A program made the position numbers and the translations under genes. Source: Hyphomicrobiales bacterium (GTDB lineage Bacteria; Pseudomonadota; Alphaproteobacteria; Rhizobiales; Beijerinckiaceae). From it: 64,000 nucleotides of DNA. Every line of letters starts with the position of its first letter. Within the stretch, counting starts at the first letter, position 1. Shown here piece after piece: positions 57,339 to 64,000 of the stretch. The stretch lies in the NCBI GenBank assembly GCA_016716745.1, contig JADJVD010000015.1, positions 117,536-181,535 on the forward strand, in the 5' to 3' direction. Under the pieces are notes generated by a model, which was not told the DNA's origin, searched no databases, and was given only the letters and a program-made list of their open reading frames with translations.

Positions 57339-58615
57339 ATGAACAATCTGTCCTACGCCTTCTACGAAATGGCGCATCTGGCGCTTGCGCCGTATCGCGC
57401 GGTTTCGGACGCGGCGCTGCTCGCCTTCCGCAATCCGATCAACCCATGGACGCACACGCCGGTCGGCAAGAACATCGCGGCCGGCGCCGAGTTGTTCGAG
57501 CGCATGACCCGCCGCTACGGCAAGCCCGTGTTCGGGCTCGGCGCCACCGTCGTCGACGGCGAGGAGGTCGAGATCGTCGAGCGCGTGGTGTGGGAGCGGC
57601 CGTTCTGCAAGCTCATCCACTTCGAGCGCGCGCGTTCCAGCGCCACACGCGCCGCAGCCGCAGGTCGTCATCGTCGCGCCGATGTCGGGCCACTACGCGA
57701 CGCTGCTGCGCGGCACGGTCGAGGCCATGCTGCCGCATGCCGAGGTCTATGTCACAGACTGGACCGACGCCCGCATGGTGCCGCTGTCGGACGGCCGCTT
57801 CGATCTCGACGACTATGTCGACTACCTGATGATGATCTACGAGGAGCTCGGCAAGGGCGTGCATACGCTCGCCGTCTGCCAGCCCTCCGTCCGGTGCTCG
57901 CCGCCGTCGCGCGCATGGAGGCGGAAGGCAATCCCTACGCGCCCGCCTCGATGACGCTGATGGGCGGGCCGATCGACACGCGAAAGAGCCCGACCGAGGT
58001 CAACAAGCTCGCCGAGAAGCGCGGGCCAGACTGGTTCCGCCGGCACTGCATCCATACCGTGCCGTTCCCCTATCCGGGCATGATGCGCAAGGTGTATCCG
58101 GGCTTTCTGCAACTGTCCGGCTTCATGGCGATGAATCTCGATCGCCAGTCTCGGCGCATCTGGACCTGTTCAACCACCTCGTCGAGGGCGACGGCGACTC
58201 GGCCGAGAAGCACCGCGACTTCTACGACGAATATCTGGCGGTGATGGATCTCACCGCGGAGTTCTACCTGCAGACAGTGGCGATCGTGTTCCAGAAGCAC
58301 CTGCTGCCCAAGGGCCAGATGATGCATCGCGGCGCGCCGGTCGATCTGGCGGCGATCCGCCGCGTCGGCCTGATGACGGTCGAAGGCGAGAAGGACGACA
58401 TCTCCGGCGTCGGCCAGACGAAGGCGGCGCAGGATCTCTGCGTCAACATTCCGGCCGAGATGAAAGTCCATCATCTGCAAAAGGATGTCGGCCATTACGG
58501 CGTGTTCAACGGCAAGCGCTTCCGCGCCGAGATCGCGCCGCGCATCCGCGACTTCATCGCGCGGATCGACGCGATGAGCGCGCCGGCGCCGCGCGCGCGC
58601 GCAAGCCGGCGCTGA
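57339..58615 (+). CDS. phaZ: Intracellular polyhydroxybutyrate depolymerase (three frameshifts)
   Basis: About 425 aa. The intracellular PHB depolymerase family is clear: NLSYAFYEMAHLALAPYRAV at the N-terminus, TLAVCQPS with the catalytic Cys, ASMTLMGGPIDTRKSPTEVN, and the C-terminal DISGVGQTKAAQDL and HHLQKDVGHYGVFNGKRF (catalytic His). The reading moves between frames near 57640, 57895 and 58150, so three indels are present. It mobilises cytoplasmic PHB granules to 3-hydroxybutyrate oligomers. ATG 57339 follows GGAGCGAG. Confidence 0.92.
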
Positions 58616-58685
58616 AGCCGGTGTGACGCATCGCACGTCGCAGGGCTGGCGCCCGACGGGCGCCGCCCTGTAAATTGGCGATCTG

Positions 58686-59517
58686 ATGCTGCGCCTCTTC
58701 CGCCGCGACGCCCGCGCGTCGCCGACACCAGCCATTTCGACATCGCCCTCGACGAGGGCGTCGCGCGCGTCGCGGTCAAGCGCTCCGCGACCGCGCGCCG
58801 CTTCACGTTGCGCGTGCGCGCGGCGACGCGCGACGTCGTGCTGACCATGCCCAAGCGCGGCTCGCTGGCGGCGGCGCGCGACTTCGTGGAGCGTCATGCA
58901 GCCTGGATCGGCGCGCGACTGAAGCGCCTGCCGCAGCCGGTGCCGTTCGCGCCGGGCGAGACGATCTCCGGCGCGCGGCGAGGATCACCTGATCGTGCAT
59001 CGCCCGCCCCTGCGCGGCACGGTGTGGACGGTGACGCGCGAGGACGGGACGCGGCTGCTGTGCGTCGCCGGCGGCGGCGAACACGTCTCCGCGCCGCGTG
59101 GCGGATTTTCTGCGGCGCGAGGCGCGGCGCGGATCTGGAGGCGGCGGTCGCCCGTCATCTCGACGACACTGGGCCCCAAGGCGCGCAGCGTGTCGCTCCG
59201 CGACACGACGAGCCGATGGGGCTCGTGCTCGGCCACGGGCGCGCTCGAATTTCTCGTGGCGGCTGATCTTCGCGCCCTCGCTCGTGCTCGATTATCTGGC
59301 CGCGCACGGAAGTCGCCCATCTCGCCCATCTCGATCATTCCCGCGCTTCTGGGCGGTGACGCGGCGCCTCGCGCCGGAGACGGATCGCGCCGAAGCGTGG
59401 CTCGCCGCGCATGGGGCGAGCCTGCATCGCTACGGGCCGGGCGCGCGCGCGCTCGCGGCGGCGCCGCGCGTCGACGACGAGCCCGCGCCGGTCGACAAGG
59501 CGCGCCGAGTCGCCTAA
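58686..59517 (+). CDS. YgjP-like M48 family metallopeptidase (several frameshifts)
   Basis: About 250-275 aa. The family pattern is recovered by joining frames: FTLRVRAATRDVVLTMPKRG, AARDFVERHAAWIGARLKRL, LGPKARSVSLRDTTSRWGSC, then the HExxH zinc motif as HEVAHLAHLDHS (near 59313, needing removal of one base). At least five frame changes occur (near 58713, 58978, 59095, 59265, 59312 and 59345). YgjP-like proteins are predicted zinc peptidases with unknown substrates. The start is uncertain because of the early indel. Confidence 0.75.
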
Positions 59518-59562
59518 ACGAAGGGCGCGCGCCGCCGTTGCGGCGCCCTTGCGGGCCCTCGA

Positions 59563-60774
59563 TTGTCCATTCGCTTTGAACCCGGCTCGCTCGCGGCCAC
59601 GCTGATCCTCGGGACGATGACGGCGATGGTGCCGCTCGCCACCGACATCTACCTGCCCTCGATGCCGGAGATGCAGCGCGCCCTCGGCACGACGACCGCG
59701 AACACGCAGCTCCCGCTGTCGATCTTTCTGGCCGCCTACGCCTTCGGGCAGATTTTCTACGGCCCGATTTCCGACCGCATCGGCCGCCGGTCCGGCGATC
59801 ATGTTCGGCTTCGCGCTGTTCGCCGTCGGCTCCGTGCTGTGCACGCTCGCGCCGACGATCGAGGTGCTGCTCGCCGCGCGCGTGTTGCAGGCGCTCGGCG
59901 GCGCGGGCCCGGTGATCCTGGCGCGCGCCATCGTGCGCGATCTCTATTCGGGCGCGCAGGCCGGCCGGGAACTGTCGCGCATGGCCGCGATCATGGGCTT
60001 CACGCCGGCGGTCGCGCCGGTGTTCGGGGCTGCGTTGCAGCAGGCGTTCGGATGGCGCTCGAATTTCGCGGCGGTGGCGATCGTCGCCGTCGCCTTCGGC
60101 TCTTTCGTGGCGAGCGTGCTGCCCGAAACGTTGCGCGAGCGCCGGCCGGAGCTGGTCTCGCCCGCGGCGATCTTCCGCTCCTTCGGCGTGCTGCTCGCCA
60201 ATGCGCCGTTCCGCGTCTATGCGGCGATCAACGCGCTGGCCTTCAGCGGCCTGTTCGCTTTCATCTCGGTCGGCTCGTTCATCCTGCAGGGGATTTACGG
60301 CCTCAGCGAATTCGGCTTCGCCATCGCCTTCGGGGCGGGCTGCGTCGCCTTCGTGGCCGGCTCCGTTCGTCTCCTCGCGCGTCGTGCATCGCTACGGCCT
60401 GGCGCGGTCCATCGCCATCGGCGCGACGCTGCTTGCCGTCGGCGGGCTGAAGCCAGCTTGTCGGCGTGTGGAGCGCGCCGGCGCAGCCGCTGGCGCTGAT
60501 CGTTCCGATGATGGTCTACATGTGCGGCATCGGCTTCACGCTGCCGGCCAGCACCGCCTCGGCGCTGACGCCGTTCCCCGACCGGGCGGGCGCGGCCTCG
60601 TCCTTCATCGGCTTCGCGCAGACGCTGGCGGGCGCCATCGTCGGCGCGATTCTCGGACATGCGCTCGGCGCCTCGCCGATGCCGCTGCCGATCGCCACCA
60701 GCGCGATGGGGATCTGCGCGCTGGCGCTCGTCGTTGCGACGCGCGGCCTGCGCGCCGGCGCCATGCCGCATTGA
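59563..60774 (+). CDS. Bcr/CflA-family MFS drug transporter (three frameshifts)
   Basis: About 400 aa with twelve expected helices. The DHA1 Bcr/CflA signature is clear: MVPLATDIYLPSMPEMQRAL, YGPISDRIGRR (loop 2-3 motif) and VLQALGGAGPVILARAIVRD. The C-terminal half has LTPFPDRAGAASSFIGFAQT. Frames change near 59791 (extra base), 60364 (extra) and 60453. Members export chloramphenicol, bicyclomycin or sulfonamides. TTG 59563 is the likely start; no drug can be assigned. Confidence 0.88.
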
Positions 60775-60812
60775 TCGGCGCGGCGCGCGGCGTTGCGGCC
60801 CGGCGCGCCTGC

Positions 60813-61597
60813 TCAGGCGATGTCTTCGACGGCCTTGATCAACAGCGCGAGATCCTCCTCGCGCGAGAGGCGATGGTCGCCGTCCTTGACATAGGTGATC
60901 GTCGCCGGGTCGGCGGCCAGATGTTCGTAAACCGTCTGCGCGTGGCGCCACGGCACGTCGGCGTCCTGCATGCCTTGCAGGATGCGCACGGGCGCGTGGG
61001 CGCGCAGAGACTTGCCGAGCAAGAGGTGCTCGCGCCCCTCCTCGATCAGCGCGCGGGGGACGACATAGGGCTCGTCGGAATAGTCCGACGGGCGCAGCCA
61101 GCGCCGGCGGCATCAATCGGCGCGTGCGTCCTCCGGGCATCTCGGCCCACATCAGAGCCTGCGTGGAAATCGACCGCCGGGGCGATCAGGACAAGGCCGG
61201 CGAGGCGCGCGGCGTCGCCGCGGCCGGCGAGCGCGCGGGCGAGGAGCAGCGCGATCCACCCGCCCATCGAGGAGCCGACGAGAACGAGCCGGCCGGTCGG
61301 GGCGAGCGCATCGACCGCGGCCAGCGAATCGGCGAGCCAGCGGCCGATCGTCCCGTCTTCGAATTGCCCGCCCGATTCGCCGTGGCCGGAATAGTCGAAG
61401 CGCAGGAAGGCCCTGCCCGCGCCCGCCGCCCATGCGTCGAGCCGGCTCGCCTTGGTCGAGCGCATGTCCGACTTGAAGCCGCCGAGCCACACGACGATCG
61501 GCCGCGCCGGATCGCCGGCGCGCGCCAGAGCGGCGAGCCGCACGCCGCCGCTCTCGATGCGAACGAGGGCGGATCCGGCAAATTGCGGTCGAGTCAC
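60813..61597 (-). CDS. Alpha/beta hydrolase (frameshifted)
   Basis: About 260 aa from GTG 61597. PIVVWLGGFKSDMRSTKASR, FDYSGHGESGGQFEDGTIGR and the nucleophile elbow LVGSSMGGWIALLLARAL (Ser about residue 110) are in the start frame. The rest, with ILQGMQDADVPWRHA (Asp) and VKDGDHRLSREED (catalytic His), is in another frame; the join lies between 61020 and 61160 with two or more indels. It resembles ABHD10/esterase-like thioesterases. Substrate unknown. Confidence 0.82.
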
Positions 61598-61717
61598 GGG
61601 GCGGACTATCCTTGCGGGGTGATTCGGAGACGCGCCTCGCGCGCCAGGCGGCCCGGCGGAGGGCGGCGCATGAAACGCCGGCGTCGCCCCCGACGCAAGC
61701 AAGATGACACACGCACC

Positions 61718-62861
61718 ATGACGCAATCAGCACCGATTTCCCTCGACGCCGGCGCAGGCCCGCTCGCCGGCAAGACGATCCTGCAGATCGTCACCGATCT
61801 CGATCACGCCGACGCGGCGACGCTTGACGTCGCGGCGGCGCTGGCGGGCGCCGGCGCGCGCCCGCTGGTGGCGGGCGAAGGCGGGGCCCAGGTGAGCGAT
61901 CTGCAGGCGCGCGGCGGGGTGTGGATTCCCTTTCCCGCGTCGAGCCGCAACCCGCTCGCGATGGCGGCCAACGCGCCGAAGCTCGCCCGCCTCATCCGCG
62001 AGGAGCGCGTCGACATCGTGCACGCCCGCACGCGCGCGGCGGCGGGTCGCCTATGCGGCGACGCGGCTGACGAGGACGCGCCGTTCGTGACGACCTATCT
62101 CGGCGCCTATTCCGGGCGCTCCTCGGTCAAGGTCTCCTGCAATTCGGTGATGGCGCGCGGCGACGTGGTGATCGCCAACTCCGATTACACGGCGAGCCTG
62201 ATCGCGCGGCTGCATCCCTTCGCGCAGGATCGCGTGCGCGTCATCCATCGCGGCGCGGACTTCCGCACCTTCACCGCCGGCGCGGTGGCGCCCGAGCGCG
62301 TGCTGGCGCTGCGCGCGGCGTGGGGCGTGGAGCCGGACGACCGCGTCGTGCTGCTGCCCGGCCGGCTTGGCGGGGCGAAGGGGCACCTCGTGCTGATCGA
62401 GGCCGCCGCGCGCGCGGAGGGGCGCGCGAAATCGACGACGCCATCGCGCGCAAGAAGCTCGAGGGCGTGGCGCGGCGCGTCGGCGCCTGCGAGGACATGC
62501 CGGCGGCCTATCTCGCCTCGGCCGTCGTCGTCGCCCCCTCGACCGAGCCGGACTCCCTCGGCCGGATCGCCGTGGAGGCGCAGGCGATGGGCACGCCCGT
62601 GATCGTCTCCGACGTCGGCGCCTGCCCGAGACCCGTGCTCGCGGCCCCGCGCGCCGCGCCGAACGAGCGCACGGGCTGGACCGTCGCCCGGGCGACGCCG
62701 AGGCGCTGGCCGACGCGATCGGCGAGGCGCTGGCGCTCGGCGCCTCGGCGCGCGACGCGATGGCGATTCGCGCCCGCGTGCATGTGCTGCGGCGCTTCTC
62801 GCAGGAGCAGATGATCGCCGAGACGCTCGACGCCTATGTCGCGCTGTTGCAGCGGCGCTGA
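61718..62861 (+). CDS. GT4-family glycosyltransferase (frameshifts and internal deletion)
   Basis: About 380 aa. The N-terminal GT-B half has LAGKTILQIVTDLDHADAAT, LIREERVDIVHARTRAA, VTTYLGAYSG and CNSVMARGDVVIANSDYTAS; then RVVLLPGRLGGAKGHLVLIE. The C-terminal half has AAYLASAVVVAPSTEPDSLG (nucleotide-sugar Glu region) and AVEAQAMGTPVIVSD. Between them, near 62425-62435, the family's AGDAQGR segment is missing (about 20 codons), beyond a simple indel. Later frame changes near 62610-62640 and 62690 lead to the stop at 62861. It probably builds a surface glycan. Confidence 0.8.
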
Positions 62862-62864
62862 GGC

Positions 62865-63720
62865 TCAGGCCAGAAGCCGCGGCCAGAGCCAGTAGTCGAG
62901 CCGGCGCCAGAGCTGGCTCGCGGGATCGACGAGCGGCTCCAGAACCGTGAAATGATTGGTCGCGTCGACGGTCAGCCGCTCGGGCGGGAGCCCGTGCCAG
63001 CGCGAGGCGAGCGCGTCGCTCTGGCGGTGGAACGCCTCTGGCTCAAGCTCGCCGACGGCGAGGGCGAGCGGGGCGGCCAGGCGCGGCTCGCGCGCCAGCA
63101 GCGACAGGTCGCGGGCCGATTCGGGCGTCAGGCGGATGTCCGCGCGTTGATGCTGGTGGCGATCAAGGGGCGGGATCGAAACACCGCCGGAAATGGACAG
63201 GACGCCGGCCAGGAGGCGGGGGCGGGCTCAGTCGGCGGTCAGGAGGTCAGCGGCGAGATAGCCGCTGGCGGAATGGCCAGCGACAACGATGCGCCGCTTC
63301 GGCCGGCGTCAGCGCCTCGACGAGCAGGAGAGGCCGCGCCGCTTGACCCTGCGCGATCTGCGCCACCGAGACGGCCGGACACAGCGGATACTCCATCAGC
63401 GCCACCGTCACCCCGGCCTCGACCCAGGGCAGGGGAGCCAGAGAACTGCTCCTTGGCGAGGGCGCGCCAGTAACCGCCGTGGATGAACAGCAGCGTTCCG
63501 CGCGGGCGCGCCGGGCGGAAAACGTCGATCGTTCGCGCGCGCCGCGCCGCAGCGCAGGGTCTGCGGCGGCGAGAAGGGCGAGCGATGCTGGCGCGGGCGT
63601 CCCAGTCGGCGATGAGGGCGCCGCCTCGGGCGTCGCGACGCGCGGTTATGAAAATGGAACTCGAGATCGTCGAAATCGGCGAAAGGCCCGCCCAGGTCAG
63701 GAAACGAAATGGCCTCAGAC
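62865..63720 (-). CDS. Alpha/beta hydrolase, kynurenine formamidase-like (heavily frameshifted)
   Basis: The reading is recoverable only in pieces. A start-side segment has PDLGGPFADFDDLEFHFHNR, then IDVFRPARPRGTLLFIHGGY with WRALAKEQF (HGGYWR oxyanion motif). The C-terminal end is VDATNHFTVLEPLVDPAS with catalytic His, ending LWPRLLA at 62865. This is the layout of short esterase/formamidase hydrolases with an HGGYW motif. At least four indels lie between 63000 and 63700. The exact start is not visible; 63720 is approximate. Confidence 0.6.
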
Positions 63721-64000
63721 GCTGCTCCGCCTCGAGGCGCTGCGCGCCGGCGAAAATGATCCGCGATGCGGGAGGATTTCTTGCCCGGCCCGCGGCATAA
63801 CTCCGCACGTTGGCGCAAGGCGCAGGCCGCGTCTCGCCGGCCCTTGCCACCGTCCAGGCCTGCTCCGCGGGGCGCCGGCTCAGATTCTATTGTTTTCTGC
63901 GCACCTGAAAGCTCCGCATCCTCGGCATTAGAATCGAACCAGAAATAGCAGAATACCCTTTACCGAAAAAAGGCTTTGTCACGAAAATCGCGCATCGCAC
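63721..64000. other. Window end, no supported gene
   Basis: About 280 nt. The first half is GC-rich and may hold the missing start of the upstream hydrolase. From about 63880 on the sequence is noticeably AT-richer and looks intergenic. A GGTTCGATTC on the minus strand (near 63935) was tested as a tRNA T-arm, but its stem does not pair. No gene, repeat or promoter could be supported. Confidence 0.4.

Noticed and set aside
63900..63960. tRNA-like GGTTCGATTC on the minus strand
   Set aside because: The flanking bases do not form a 5-bp T-stem, and no anticodon or acceptor stem fits.

Overview
The window is high-GC DNA, consistently coding, from an alphaproteobacterium of the Hyphomicrobiales (Rhizobiales) type. 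The evidence is the Tim44-like/mltA/smr run, the rimP-nusA-ylxR(L7Ae fusion)-infB operon, the lppC-rsmI-yraN-gshB neighbourhood, a PfkB adenosine kinase, a Cys-type intracellular PHB depolymerase and several L,D-transpeptidases. A Methylocystaceae/Beijerinckiaceae-like host is plausible, but the genus cannot be fixed from sequence alone. There are no phage, transposase, CRISPR or rRNA genes, and I found no convincing tRNA.

Layout. 0-3.6 kb: Tim44-like protein, MltA, Smr and adenosine kinase (+). 3.6-7.1 kb: TraB/GumN, CoaA, HisE and a polytopic GT2 glycosyltransferase (-). 7.2-11.5 kb: large membrane protein, a Met/His/Gly-rich Spy-like protein and an orphan DUF4157 (eCIS-core) protein (+). 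11.5-24.9 kb: translation and RNA block on the minus strand (pnp, rpsO, truB, rbfA, infB, ylxR, nusA, rimP), with leader structures before rimP and rpsO, interrupted by a YafK-type transpeptidase and a small membrane protein. 25.9-30 kb: hisB-DUF2628-hisH-hisA-hisF. This cluster is split between hisA and hisF by an opposite-strand DUF3800 gene and by a compact candidate small RNA that has its own promoter and terminator. 30-36.3 kb: PHB-depolymerase-like esterase, GshB, YraN, RsmI, LppC-like lipoprotein and a flippase. 36.3-42.7 kb: one minus-strand block, LysR - nitrilase-family hydrolase - RraA-like protein - four-gene polyamine-type ABC importer. 43-46 kb: YkuD transpeptidase, DUF2076 protein and TorF-like porin. 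46-54 kb: glcDEF (glycolate oxidase) and lutABC (L-lactate utilisation) diverging from a FadR-type regulator. 54-64 kb: a third L,D-transpeptidase, an ABC-2 exporter, PhaZ, a YgjP-like metallopeptidase, a Bcr/CflA MFS pump, two alpha/beta hydrolases and a GT4 glycosyltransferase.

How the genes fit together. Most of the window is housekeeping: translation initiation and ribosome maturation, RNA decay, histidine and CoA synthesis, and envelope and peptidoglycan maintenance. Carbon use is represented by glycolate and lactate oxidation and PHB turnover.

Quality caveat. Many genes, including essential ones (infB, nusA, hisH), carry single-base indels. Density rises sharply after about 53.9 kb. 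I read these as uncorrected assembly errors rather than gene decay, and I give full-length spans for such genes. The most novel-looking items are the sRNA/DUF3800 insertion in the his operon, the orphan DUF4157 protein and the structured leaders of the nusA and rpsO operons.
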